This document shows positions 13,251 through 26,272 of a stretch of DNA of 64,000 nucleotides, one piece after another. The notes beneath the pieces are model-generated. The model had not been told where the DNA came from and did not search any database. It saw only the letters and a program-made list of their open reading frames with translations. The position numbers and the translations under genes are program-made. The stretch comes from Pseudofabraea citricarpa (lineage: Eukaryota > Ascomycota > Leotiomycetes > Helotiales > Dermateaceae). Each line of letters starts with the position of its first letter. Within the stretch, counting starts at the first letter, position 1. The stretch is from positions 1-64,000 of the forward strand of contig JAPWGK010000022.1 in the NCBI GenBank assembly GCA_029641185.1, written 5' to 3'.

Positions 13251-16200
13251 TATAATTATACTTATAAGTTTATACTTATTTAGTTTTTCTTTTATAATTA
13301 AAAACTATAAGTTTTTATATAACTTATAATAACTTTCTAGTATATTATTAGTAATACGCTTACTTATTATCTTATATATAATCTTATAAAATCTCTTAAT
13401 AATTAGAAAGTTTTATATTTATTATATTTTATATAATATTATCTTAATTTCTTATAGCTTAGTAATCTCTAGCTTTATAAGTTCTTTTTCTAACTAATTA
13501 AATAAGAATACTTCTTTTTTATTATAAAATATCTCTTAGAATATCTCTTTCTCTTTTAAGGTTAATATATTACTTATAAATAAGCCTTATATTCTTTTTA
13601 GTATAAGTTTTTAGCTTTTTAGAAACTTTATATATTAAGACTTAAACTAGTTATTATAAAAACCTAGAATAACTAATAGCTTTTCTATTAACTTAATAAC
13701 TTTCTTCTAATTATTAAAACTAAATAACTTAATTCTTATATCTTTTCTAAGATTTATAAATCTTATCTTTTAGGCCTTTTACTTATAAAAAGTTAAGACT
13801 TTCCTTTTATATCTTATCTTAAAAAAGAAAGTATTATACTTTTATAAAATATTTATAATCTTAATAATCTTTTAAGACTAATAATATATAAATTACTTTT
13901 TAGAAAGAAAGAATTTTATAAAGTTACTTTTATTATTCTTTTACTTTTAGATATCTTAGGCTTATTTTCTAGTATTAAGGTTTCTAAGAGAACTAATAAA
14001 ATACTTAATAAGCTTCTAATAAATACTTATTAAGTTCTCTTAAGTCTTAGAGCTTTAACTAAGAAGACTTTCTTAAGCTTATAATCTAGCTTAAGTATTT
14101 CTTAAATCTTCTTATATTTCTTTTATCTTAATAATAAATATAATAAAATATTAGCCTTCTTATTCGCGTTTATATTTATAAGTATATTATAACCTTTTAT
14201 TATTTTTCTTATATTAGGCTTATCTTTTTTCTCTTTTAGTAAGATTTCTTATATATATTTAAGAGATTTATTTATATATCTCTTAACTTATTTTTCTTAT
14301 AATAAATTAATATCTAATTTTTTAAGTTATTTTTAGAGTCTAAGTTATTTTTTAGATCTTATTATTATATTATTTAGGTCTTAAACTTATAAGTAGTAAT
14401 ATAAAAATATAAAAGCTTAATCCTACTAATATTATTATTAGTTATAATTTATATCTTATAATTTTTTTTTAAGTTTTATTCTAAGCTTACTTTTATCTTA
14501 TATATAAATAGTTACCTAAGTATTAAGCTATAACCTAATTATTATATTATATAAATATATAAGATTACTTATATATTACTAATATCTAGTTATATATTAT
14601 TATAAATCCTAAGAATTACTTAAGATATTCTCTTATAATTAATAATTATAAGATTCTTCTTTTTCTTAATACTAAGACTAACTTTTCTCTAGATATTATA
14701 GGTTATAATATTAATCTTAATACTTATATTTATTATACTTATTACTTATATTAACTTTTAATTATTATAACTATAAATAATAACTAGTAAATATAAGTTA
14801 TTAATATAATATAATAGAATATTAACTCTAGTAGTTATACTTTATATAAGAAAGCTTATATTTATATAAAATTCTAGCTTTTTAACCTTTAGTATATTAA
14901 TTTAAATCGTATTACTTAGAAGTTAGTAATAACTAATTCTTATAACTTAAGCTAAGTTTATTTAATTAAAGATAAAAGCTTATTTATATATAAGTATAAT
15001 TATCTAATTTATAATTATATATTATATTTTAAGTATCTTAGCTTATAAGATATAAGGCTTATATTTCTTCTTTTTCTTAGCTTTAATAATCTCTAAGATC
15101 TTATTATTATCTAAGCCTAGTTATATTAAGTTCTTAATAAGAGTTCCCTAAGTACTTAGGAGCTTCTTATTATATCTAGATATCTTAGTATTAATTAGTT
15201 TATATTAGTAAAATACTTACTTTAAAATATCTAAATTTATAATTCTAGATACTAGAATAATAAACTTAATAATTCTCTTTAACTTCTTAGTATTCTTTTA
15301 AATACTTATATTTAACTTAATTTTTCTAAAGATATTAGTAATTACTAGAATACCCCTTAGGCTTATAAATATAATAATAAAAGTATTAAGTATAATTTGC
15401 TTAATCTTATTATTTTTACTTATTATAACTAGCTATAATTAATAATAAAAGTCTAGTTTTTCTTTAAATTTAGTAATTAGTATTATATACTAGAAAGTTA
15501 TAATATTATCTTATATATTAATAAAGCTAGTTATAATATCTTCCTTCTTATATTTATAAATCTTAGTAAACTTATATTTACTCGTCTTAATATTAATATT
15601 AGATTTAATCTTTATATTCTTTTTAAGCTAAAGCGTCTTAAATTAATTATAATAAGGGATTTTATTATTATTATAATATAAATACTACTTTTTAATAAGA
15701 ATATCTTAAGATATCTTAGTCTTTTAAAAGAATATTAAACTAGATCTTATAAGTCTAGGATATATTTAATTATTACTTTTATTTTTATAAACGATTTTAA
15801 TCTTTATATAATAAGTAAATATTAGGTAATTACTAGAGAAGTAAAAGCGCTTATTATAATATTAATAAATATAATCTTAATTTATAGAGTTAAACTATTA
15901 ATAGCCGGTCTATAAAATACTAATATAAATACTAGTATTAGGATTTATACTTATTATATAACTCGAATTATACTTATAATTATACGCTTTTATTATATAA
16001 TATATCTTATTAATCTCCTCTTTAATATTATAATTATTATATTACTTAAGTAACTCTAGCTTATTATTATAAAACTTAATCTCTAATATATTAACTCTAG
16101 TATTACTTTTACTAGTAATAATAAGTAACTTACTTTTCTTTTTCTAATACTTAATTATAATAATCTTAAAAGTAATATAATTTTCTAATAATATCTTAGC

Positions 16201-18978
16201 TATTATATTAGTAATATTATTAATCTTATTATAATTAGAAGCCGCTTTAGAGGCTCGTATTTTTATAGTTATATTACTAAGTATTATACTAAGAGTTATA
16301 ATAATTTATATAAGGTTACTAACTACTAGTATAAAAAGAATAATTAGGTTAAAGGTTTTATTTAGATTATTATATAGCTAGAGGTCTAGTAGCTTATTAA
16401 TAATAGTAATATTATTATTATCTTACTTAAGCAAGTAAGTAAGATTCTTCTTAGCTTAGGTACGAGTCTTAGTAAACTTATAAATCTTAGTAAATATAAA
16501 AGTTCTTAGTTTATTATACTTAATCTTCTCCTTTTTTATAATAATAAGAATATAATCTTTAGGAAAGCTAGAGAAAAGCTTATATATTTATTTATAAAAG
16601 CTTAGTTAGCTATTACTAAGTAATCGCTTAGAGCTTAGCTTATATATTTTTAGGAATTCTAAGATTTTAGTTATATCTTCTTTTAGATAATTAACTAAAA
16701 TATTTAAAAACTTAATAATATATTAAAGTTACTTAGAATTATAATTAGCTTATTTTTCTAAGAATATTTCCTTAAAAATAACCTAATTTCTTTACTTAAA
16801 GCTATCTAATATTTTAGTATAAGAATAAACTAATAAATAATAGTAGTTAGAATATCTAAGAATTAGCTTTATATTAGAGAGACTTTTATTAAGTATTATT
16901 CGTTTATAATATTAGATAAATTTAGTAGCTTTTATTTTCTTAAAAAGAGAAATATTAGTAAAACTAAGAGAGCGAACCTTTAAAGTAACTTATATAATTT
17001 TACGTATTATCTTAGGCTAGATAATTATTTGTTTTTCTTTTTTACTAGGAATACTTATACTAGGTAAAGTTCCTAAGCTTAATAAGTCTAGAGAAAATAT
17101 TAAAAGCTTCTTTTTCTTCTTTTATTTTCGTTTATAAGAAGGAATAAGTAAGAGAAAAAGATTAATAATAAGAGAGTATTCTTAAGATAATATTATAATA
17201 CTAGATTAAAGCTATATAAGCTTAAGTTAAGTACTAAATAAATACTAAGAGAGGATTAAATAAGATAATAAGAAGTTATAAATTATAAAATAATTAGAAA
17301 AACTAAGTAAAAGTCTTTCTAGCTAAATATCTAAGGCTTTTATTTTACTTAAACGTTTACCTTTTATATATACGTAATATATAACTTTAAGAAATAAGTT
17401 ATAAGATAAGATTAAATCCCTCTTAGTCTTATATTATTAAAACGTTAGATATAAAAGAAATAACTTAGAACTATATATATCTATTAATATAACCTAAATA
17501 GGAAAATCTTATTTTTAAGTTTTTATTATTTACTTTTATTATATATTTCTAGAAGGATAAAATTAATATTATAATTAGATATAATATAAGGTTTACTTTT
17601 TTTATATTAACTTTCCTAGAAATAAGTAACTATTATTCTACTACTTTTATACCCTTATTTTACTAATTATATTATACTCCTTATTTACTCTTAGGCTTTT
17701 CTAAGATAATTAATTTCTTATTTAAGTATTCGAACTTAGTTTTATTTATATTCTAGAGCTTAGGTCCTAAGTTTTAGAAAGTCCTAGTATTATATTTTTA
17801 ATTAAATACTAGATAAGCGAATAACTTTAATTCCTATATACTTTTTACGTTAGACTTATTATTATAAGAAACTTAGTATAAGTAGGAGGTAATTAGAATT
17901 TAAACTTAAGGATATTATCTTTTTATTAAGATATTATTATAATAAATATAATCTTTATAATAACCTTAATAAATTAAAAGAATACTTATACTAAATCGTA
18001 AGTAATATCTACCTTATAAAGTTAACTAGAAAATAAATAATAATATAAATAATATAAATTTTATTAATTAACTAAATAAAATAAACTAAAAATAAATAAA
18101 AAAATAACTAATTAATTACTTATCTTTTTTCTAATATAATAATATATTATTTCTTTTATCCTCTTATATTTTTTAGCTTTAAGTATAATTTATATCTACT
18201 AGTATTAACTAGAAGCTTTTTTATTATAGCCTAAGCTTTTAGTAAGACCTCGCCTAGTCTAATATAATTACTCGCTTTATACTCGTACTAAGATTAAGGT
18301 TATTTCTTAAAACTATTATCTATAAATAAAAGTACTAGAGTCTTATATTCCTTTAGTCTTTAGCTCTTAGAATCTTCTTAATACTTATTATTATAATATC
18401 CCTTTCGATCTTCTTTTAACTCTAGATATTATATCTTTCGCTTAGACTAAAGCTTATAAAGATATATTTCTATCGTTCTAATAATAGTCTTAATACCCCT
18501 AGTAATATATATACCTACGTATCTTTAGATAACCCCTAAAGTTATATATTCTTATAATTATAACTATCTCTTATCTTTTATAAGTTCTTAATCCTCCTAA
18601 TATTCTTATTATTCTAGTTATTTTACCTTCCTAAGGATTTTAACCTTTATATTATTATATTATTCTAATTATCGCTTATTATCTATTATAAGTTTCTAAT
18701 CTCCTAAGTATTTTAGTATTATCCTTTGTATTTACTATTAAGTATCTAGCTTATAAAACGACTTAGATTAATACCTTATATATTTAATAATCGATTATAT
18801 TCGTAGGTTTTAATATCTCTAGTTATTTCTACTAGTAATCGTATAATTATACTTTAAGTACTTTAAGAGCTTAGCTTATTATTAAAGGTTAATATTAAAT
18901 AAGCTTATCGTATTAATATTATAAGTTATAATCTAGTTTATATTTATTATTATTTAAAGTTCTTACGTAGGTTACTAA
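13251..18978 (-). mobile_element. RIP-degraded upstream part of the LTR element (gag/protease region expected)
   Basis: Upstream of RT on the minus strand, where gag and protease would lie. The sequence is almost free of CpA/TpG and has no ATG-initiated frame. I could not recognise a zinc knuckle or protease motif. About 5.7 kb is long for gag plus protease, so other repeats may be nested here. Confidence 0.45.
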
Positions 18979-19279
18979 TATAATAGGGCGATAAATATTA
19001 GGGCGTATCCGAATCTATAATATTATAAACGTAACTAATAACTAATATAATATATATAACTACGTATAAGATATATTTAGTAATCGAATTAATAGTTATA
19101 AAAACAAGAGATAAAAGAAGTAGTTAATTAATTATAATAATAAAGTATAAATTATAGTATATAACTCCTAGAGCGCTTAAAGAATACTTGCAGAGCCTTT
19201 ATATAATAGTGCCTAAGGTAATAATAACTCCTTACAAAAGTAAAGAAAGTAATAAAATCGAGTATATAACCCTACTATA
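18979..19279 (+). repeat. LTR-like repeat, copy 4 (301 bp, least mutated)
   Basis: Same length and edges as copy 3: starts TATAATAGGGCG and ends AACCCTACTATA. It keeps more C and G than the others (for example GGGCGTATCCGAAT near its start). With copy 3 it brackets 13.5 kb holding the gypsy pol relic, so it is a candidate 5' LTR of a minus-strand element. No clear target duplication is visible. Confidence 0.75.
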
Positions 19280-20060
19280 ATATTAAGATATATCTTTATA
19301 AGAATAATATTAGCTTATATTCTAAGGCTTTATATACTTATAAAATTAAAAGAAAATATTATAATATACTAAAAGTTAATTAGCTTTTATAATCGCTTGA
19401 TCTTTATTTAATTAAAAAGGTTTAAAGATACGAAAAGGATTTTCTTAAGAAATACGATTTATAATATTATAGCTTTAAAGAAAAGATAAAAAAGTATACT
19501 AAAAATATAATTAGTAGCAAATAATATTATAGGCAAATATAAGTAGTTATAGCTATTTATAATAATTTCTAAGAACGATTAGAAAAATATTAAGTAAGCG
19601 AAGGTAAAAATAACTTTAATAACTAGTTAAATTAACTAAAGATACTTCTTAGGGTTAATTTAGATCTAAATATAACCTTAAGAGTATTATCTACTACTTT
19701 TCAACTAAGTAAACTTCTTAATACGTACGATCCTACCTATAATCGGGCCTAGCTCCTCTTATTAATAGTATTAGATTCTCTAAATAATTTTATTTTTATT
19801 TTTTTTAGATACTTAACTTATAAATTTACCTTTCGTAGAAAGTATAATAACTCCTTGTTCTTTAATAATATTAGAGAGGCGTTCCTCTATTATAAACTTA
19901 GTATAAAGGATTAATTACTTAGAAGAGCTAGGGAAGTTATTATAAGTCCCTAGAAATATTAATTTTTAATTTAATCTAAAAGATATATATATACTTATAT
20001 ACAAAGTATAAGAGACCTTTAGTAGAGGTATTTTTAGTATTTATTTTGATACTATTAAGT
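19280..20060. other. Edge of the AT-rich block; no gene
   Basis: AT-rich and depleted in CpA/TpG, but with more exceptions towards the right (for example around 19,690 and 19,855). Composition changes to normal within about 50 bp near 20,050. No ORF or known repeat was recognised. Confidence 0.6.
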
Positions 20061-20585
20061 TAGTAATATCACGATCACGATCCATTAAAGTGGGGTAAGT
20101 AAGAGGTGACGTAAGCATAAGAAGTGGTACAAGGGATTGCTAACAAATTTGGTGTATTCAGAGGTACCTCTTCCTGATTGGCTGTACGAAACGAGCTGAA
20201 CGGCCTAAGTAGATATGCAGCTCTTCGGAGATAGGATTTGCTATGGGTATGTCAAATTTAAAGGCTGCTCGCATTTCTTTTCTTTCGGTGAGTTTTTGAA
20301 GATTGTAGAGATAGGCCAAAATGCTTTGCAGAGATCTGGTTCTGTGGTTGTCTTTGCTTTGCTTTTCTTTTGCTGCTGCGCAGGATATTTATGACCGGAG
20401 AAGGGGTTTTGCACAGGTGGGTTTCTCTTCTGATACGATACAAATATACTGACTTCGTGGCAGGATAGAGATGATAAGTATGAAAGGTTTCGAATTAGAA
20501 GATTGGCCCAATCTCCGAGTACTCGGACGAGCAGTATGCGCATAATCTCAATGATGAGATAATTAGACTGACGTTTCTTTGTTAG
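20061..20585. other. Normal-GC flank; possible 5' exon of the CBM-like gene
   Basis: No confident gene. A plus-strand frame open from about 20,434 to 20,533 could join the next exon in phase through a 52-bp intron (GTATGC at 20,534, CTGAC branch site, TTGTTAG ending at 20,585). I see no start codon with a signal peptide that settles where the gene begins. Confidence 0.4.
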
Positions 20586-23101
20586 CAACTTCGTCCATAA
20601 CCTCATCAACGACAAGGAGTTCCAGTCAAACTACAACATCTAGAAGAAGCTCAACGACGTCAACAACGAAGAGTTCATCTAGGAGTACTACATCAACGTC
20701 ATCGTCGTCGTCAAGGTCTAGCTCGAGTCGAACTACGAGCAGTGAGTAGCGTCAGATTCTATCAGGCATCGTCTAACTTTTGATAGCTACTTCCACAACA
20801 TCCACTAAATCATCATCGACATCATCTACTAAAACATCCAGCCCAACACGCACAACTTCTCCAACGAAAACAGCGTCGACAGCTTCTACTTCAAAAAGCT
20901 CGTCAACTACCTCAACGGCATCTAGACGGTCATCCTCAACGAGCACCAAAACCTCTTCCAAAACAGCAAGCCGGACTCCAAAGGCCACTGGGTGTATCCC
21001 AACGGATCTCGCGCTCAACGGAGGGTTTGAGAAGGATCTTTCATCATGGACCATCGACGAAGGATCTATAGGAGCGACGAATTTCTACTGGGCACCTGAC
21101 AGTGCTCAAGAGCCCTCTCATTCAGGCTCTGGACAGAACGTACTCTTCATGCCACGACGAGGGGGGAACAACTACCTGCGACAAGACGGGCTCCCAGGGT
21201 ATCCACTCGGGGAGAAAGCCAACGTGACGGTCTGGGTTCGATTCGGCACTGACCAAGACGCATCGTACTGCTTCAGCTATCTGACAGGCAACAATCAGTT
21301 TGTAGATTTCAAGCCCACGAGCCAATGGACGCCCGTGGTCTTCGAAGATTCAGGCACGGGCCGAGATTCTCGCATCTTCATGTCGGTCAGTTGCGAGAAT
21401 AACCCTGCACCCATACGGCTGTACATCGACGATATCACGTACGAGACGTGCCTGCCGAGGAAGATCAACCCGCAGTGCCAGGTCCAGTCCGCAGATGGAA
21501 ATTTGTTGCTCGATGGCGGATTCGAGTGTCCCGGGAGCGTTATTGGAGATTATACGAATTGGATTTCTCAGCCGTACAGAGATTCGGATGAGCATCTGTT
21601 TAAAGGAGTCAGCACGCCGAAGAACGAGACTCATTCTGGGTCGGGGTAAGTCTTTTAATTCGCCTCGTTGGATAAATGTTGAAATCACTGACATGGCATG
21701 CATAGAATGGGCGTCATTAAACTCGAGGGTACAGAACCTTCCGACTACTTCTACGGGCTCAGCATCACACAGCAGTTCCAAGACGACGAGGCGATCCAGA
21801 CGTATAAGTTCCACATGTGGCTACGGACTGATGCGCGCCGCGGCAACACACGAGGATGCCAGATGAGCGTGTCGTTCCGCGACAGCCGTCCTAAGAACCT
21901 GCAAGATATACCGCTGGGCTCGCTGCCATCAGACAAATGGGTCAAGTTCTCAGCGCGCCATCTTCCCGGGTCGGGCTTCAACAATGTCGAGATCCAATTC
22001 GTGGGTTGCAAGGCAAAGACGCTGCCAGTCTTCTACATCGACGACGTCTATTATGGAATCGATAAACATGCCAAAACGCCCTCGGCGTCTTCGACTCTAC
22101 CTACGCCAACAAGCGACGAAGGACCCACGTCGACAGTCCCCTGTACGACAACCCCGACGTTAGCCGATCCGGATTTCGAGGTAGGCAATATCTACGAATG
22201 GGCATTCAATTCCCAATATCCGTCCTTCGAAGAAGACCTCGCATCTACATACGCAGCACCGCATTCCGGTTCAGGGTCCGGCGTTTTTGTGATCCCGCCC
22301 TCGAGCGATGCGCCGTATATCATCCAGACGGCCTATGGGTTCTGCCCGAGCCAGACGTACAGCATGACGGTGTGGTTCCTGATCCCGTCCGGCATCGATG
22401 CGTCGACATGCGTGTTCCGCATCGCCTGCTTCGCCTCGAGCAGTATCACCATCAACCAAACGAATACGTGGGTGTCGAACACCATCTCCTTCGCGTCGGA
22501 TCGCGATTCCAACTTCATGTCCATCAGCGCATCCTGCACGGGCAATACAAGAGACGTCGTCGTCTTGATCGACGATATAACCTTCGGGGCGGCCGAGTCC
22601 TGCACGGGCAGCCCGTCGGTCCCAGAAGGCGGATTCGAGTCTGCTAACTCCTCTATCTGGGACCCGTCGTTTCTGGAAGGCGACGAAACAATGACCTTCA
22701 CCTCCTTATCTAACAATCCCCCGCCGCACTCGGGTCTCTACAGCGCTCGGCTCCTTTTCCCCTCTACCAACAACGCCATCCTGCTCTCGCAGATGAGCAT
22801 CCTTGATTTCTGCCCCGGCGCTAGATACCGCGCGTCTATGTGGTATTATATGCCTTCGAAATATAAGGGCATCTCCTGCTCGCTGAGTCTCCTCTTCGGC
22901 CCTACTCTCGAGGGCGATGCTGCATATATGGAAACTGATCCTCGCTTTGCTAATGTCGTCTATGATGCCTGGACTGAGATCTCGTATCAGTTCGTGGCCG
23001 CGGCTGCTGAACAGCTTGTGTATGTTAGCTCGTATTGTAGCACGAGGGCGCAGAGCGTCGAGATTTGGATCGATGATGTGGAGGTGCAGGTTTTGGGGTA
23101 G
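20586..23101 (+). CDS. Multi-module CBM (CenC/CBM4_9-like) protein with Ser/Thr-rich stalk; 5' end unresolved
   Basis: Probably an extracellular or wall-associated carbohydrate-binding protein. Exons: <20586-20741, 20787-21645 and 21706-23101. The introns are 45 and 60 bp, with GTGAGT and GTAAGT donors and CTAAC/CTGAC branch sites, and all junctions are in phase, giving about 802 residues. A Ser/Thr-rich linker (roughly the first 130 residues) precedes four repeats of about 150 residues. Each starts with a G/D-x-F-E block (near 21,020, 21,515, 22,170 and 22,630), has a P-H-S-G-x block in the middle, and ends with I-D-D-I/V (near 21,428, 22,040, 22,572 and 23,072). This is the layout of fungal 'CBM-cenC' proteins. 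No catalytic domain is visible. The start codon and signal peptide are not identified; the gene lies only ~500 bp from the RIP-damaged block, so its 5' end may be truncated. Confidence 0.8.
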
Positions 23102-23947
23102 GGCGAGAGAGGGAGGGGAAGAGGAGGAGTGAAGGGAATTAAGCGATCGCTTAGATGTTTTCAATAAGATGCATGGAAAGCTAGTTCGATATATAATATG
23201 TAGTTATAATTAGAAACAATAGAGCATATCTCCATGAAGCCAGCTCTCCTTTTGTTCTCCTATTCAGGACTCGAAGACGGAGACTTGCGTCGAGAGTAAC
23301 AGCAATTCCAAAGAACGTTGGTGAAATAATACAGGTGTTATCACGTAGGTAAGCATACAAGCAAGGTTAGGTTAGTTCAAGTCTCATCATCCATATGATA
23401 TCCCTAGCTGCAAATTTGTTTGTTCATAGCATAGACTCGTAGGGACACGCGGCGGGAAACTATCGAGCTGTGTTATTGTCCTCTTCTCTTCCCCTCAAAC
23501 CTACCCAAACACAGATGTGATTCAAGAAACACAAGGGGGAAGAATCCCCATCTACCTCAATAGTTATTCAGTTAAATTACCAATTAGCCATCGGACCCTA
23601 ATAAGCAGCATACGATACACCTAGATAAAATAATACCTATTCAATTCACTTTGCTTCATACCTAAGAACATTCTTATTCCTCGCTGAAAATTTTCCAATT
23701 CATCTACCTATCCCGAGGGGGAAAAGAACCCCATCCAATCCAACGCCACTAAATGACACAGAAGAAGCGAAGAACAAGGCTGTAAAGCATCGCAAGACGG
23801 GACCCATTTTCTAAAGAATAAATCACCCGCTTAAACGCAGCAAAAATGCCTTATATACACACCCATTCTCTCATTCACCCACCATCATATCAATTTATAA
23901 CATGTGCATCTGAAGCAAAGCGTCAGTCAGTGAGGATGAGAAGACAC
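23102..23947. other. Convergent intergenic region; no gene seen
   Basis: Lies between the 3' ends of the CBM-like gene (+) and the sulfatase gene (-), so it should hold both 3' UTRs and polyadenylation signals. I recognise no ORF of substance or repeat. Confidence 0.6.
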
Positions 23948-25738
23948 TCACTGGCCATGACTTCCAGCCTGGTCCACGACGATGACTCCATTGGCCATCG
24001 TTCTCCCCTGCGCATCAACCGGCGGGTATCGAGCGCGTAGCTCAAGATCGTCCAGATGCATGTGGCTGCGAATATATTTCTGCCTACCATCATCAATCGG
24101 GTTGTAATCCCAGCTTGTAAACCTGCCTGCCCTGAGAGCTTGCCAAACCAATCTTCTCTGTCGTTGAGACAGAAGGACCTGCTCGGTAATCGCCTTAAAA
24201 TCCCATTTCTTAGCTGCTTCCTCGTGGAACGCTTGTAGAATCGAGGTAATTTCAGGCGTAATCAGAGAATTTTTGGATGGCAAGAGAGCCAAGTTGTGCA
24301 ATTCGGCTGGATCGGTAGCAAGGTTGTAAAGTTGTGGTGGATCTGCTGGACAAGTGATGTACTTCCACTGGCCACGCCTAATCATCATCAGGGGCGCAAT
24401 GGTACCTTCACCACAGTATTCCGCAAAAACAGTATCACATCCACCTGGACGTTCTTCCAAATGAGGAAGAAGAGAGGAACCATCCATCGGTAGACCAGCC
24501 CACAAAGAAGTCTTCGCGAGATCGACGAGTGTAGGGAGGATATCAAGAGTTGAGACATTTGCGGAAACCCTGTGTGGTTTGAAGCTTTTGGGGTGATGAA
24601 CAAGGAGGGGGACGCGTACGGAAGATTCAAAGTACGACATTTTGTACCTGACCGAGTTAGTAATTTCGCAGGATGCGAGGGATATATACGAACCATAAAC
24701 CGCGTTCACCCAACATATCTCCATGATCCCCACTGAAGACGACAATGGTATTCTCGTCCAGCCCACACTCCTTGAGAACTCTCAAAATTCGTCCAATGCA
24801 ATCATCTACATAGCTGACTGCACCATAATAAGCTCTGCGTGCGCGCTTAATTTGATCTGGCGTGAAGTTTTTATCCCAAAGATCGCAGACCTTTAATAAA
24901 CGTTGACTATGCGCATCTTGCTCTTCGTTGGGGATCTTAACAGTTGGAAGATCAATATCCACATCTTCGTACATGTCCCAGAACTTCTTCTCGATCGTAT
25001 AAGGATCGTGGGGATGGGTCAGGGAGAGCTTTTCCACAAAATTAGCAATTGTTGCACGGATATAGAGGAAATACCTACCGTCATACAGAAAGGTCTCGCA
25101 CCTGGACCCTGGCGCACATGGTCGTACAGGAATTGTGAGCTCTTATACATGACCTCCTCATCATAATCTAGCTGATTACTTCGCACGCAAGGCCCTGCCT
25201 GCTCGATACTGCTGGCATTGTGGTACCACTCCAGCCTCGTATCTGGCTCCTCCCAATTCACTGCCCAGCCATAATCACCCGGGTATATATCGCTAGTCAA
25301 CCTACTCTCATAGCCGTGTAGCTGCTCTCCAATAAAGTGCATTTTCCCCGCCAACGTTGTCTCGTAGCCCGCAGCGCGAAGGTAGTGAGCATAGGTCGGT
25401 ATCGAGGGATCGATAGAGGAGGCATTATCGTAAGAGCCAATCTTGGTAGGAAGTTGGCCTGAGATCATAGACATCCGCGAAGGGGCGCACAGTGGTGAGG
25501 GGCAATAGGCGGAATCAAAGACCACGGCTCCCTCGGCCAGAGCATCGAGGTTGGGTGTCTTGATCTGCGATTTTGGGTTGTGCATCTTGAGGAGAGGCGC
25601 GGCCAGTTGATCAGCCATGATGTAGAGAATGTTGGGTTTGGCGGCGGGAGCTTCATATTGCGCTGGTGTCGCATAGCTGGTCGCTGTCGTCTTCGTGGCT
25701 TTTGGTTCAAAGGGGACAGAGTTGAGATCGGGTGCCAT
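23948..25738 (-). CDS. Choline sulfatase
   Basis: Predicted to hydrolyse choline-O-sulfate to choline and sulfate, a route by which fungi use stored or external sulfate ester. Exons on the minus strand: 25738-25079, 25028-24694 and 24647-23948. Introns are 50 and 46 bp, all joins are in phase, and the product is 564 aa, normal for the family. The sulfatase signature C-A-P-S-R is at residues 84-88; Cys84 would become formylglycine. Other blocks: MADQ (metal site, 41-44), LAGKMHFIG, SLTHPHDPY just after intron 1, and FSGDHGDMLGE. The C-terminal block (RRLVWQALRAGRFTSWDYNP, then DDGRQKYIRSHM) is what separates choline sulfatases from other arylsulfatases. There is no signal peptide, so it is probably cytosolic. 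The second intron needs a GTTCGT donor, weaker than usual. The start at 25738 gives a ~35-residue lead before the conserved NILYIMADQ. Confidence 0.92.
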
Positions 25739-25887
25739 AGTGGCGGACGTGAGTAGCTGAGTCGTGTCAAAGGGCGAGGTGCGAGGGGTGAGGAGGATAA
25801 CGAGAGAAGATGTAGAGGACCAACTTAGTCTTGCAGACAGGGAAAGGAGAGATGGAGGTGAGAAGAAGATGCTGACCAGAGGGGTCA

Positions 25888-25960
25888 GAGTGAGGAGGAG
25901 GAGGAGGAGGAGGAGGAGGAGGATGATGATGAGGATGAGGATGAGGGGGGAATAACGGGG
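25888..25960. repeat. Polypurine GGA/GAT tract in the sulfatase promoter
   Basis: A run of GAG/GGA triplets (plus strand) passes into GATGAG repeats, about 150-220 bp upstream of the sulfatase start codon. Long purine strands can form triplex (H-) DNA and commonly occur in fungal promoters and 5' leaders as CT-rich elements; any role here is inference. Confidence 0.7.
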
Positions 25961-26225
25961 AATGGGGGTAAGGGTGTAAGAAATATGAGGGAGTGTGGAG
26001 GAGGGTGGATAAGTAAAGTAGGGAGGGGAGGGTATGGTAAAGGAGATGCGGTGTGGAAAGTCAATGTGTGGCAGGGGAGACGAAAGGAGACTCGTAATGC
26101 AACAATACTGCCAATGCGAATGCCAATTGTCAATTGCCAATTGATTGTTTCCTGTCACCGCTGTTGTGTGATTCGAGGGCGGGATGCCGTGATTGCTCGT
26201 GTGAAGGCTTGCCCCGTTGAGGATT

Positions 26226-26272
26226 GAAGTGGAAGTGGAAGTGGATGTGGATGTGGAAGTGGAAGTTTGTTA
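26226..26272. repeat. GGAAGT/GGATGT hexamer microsatellite
   Basis: Imperfect tandem hexamers (GAAGTG, GATGTG) repeated about seven times. Intergenic; no coding frame. Confidence 0.7.

Noticed and set aside
1..20050. Possible Starship-type (DUF3435 tyrosine recombinase) or other giant cargo element
   Set aside because: No captain-like motif could be read in either strand; the only identifiable coding relics are gypsy pol and a weak DDE transposase.
20241..21054. Minus-strand ORFs beneath the CBM-like gene
   Set aside because: They are antisense shadows of a Ser/Thr-rich plus-strand exon or lie in the non-coding flank; composition is not protein-like.
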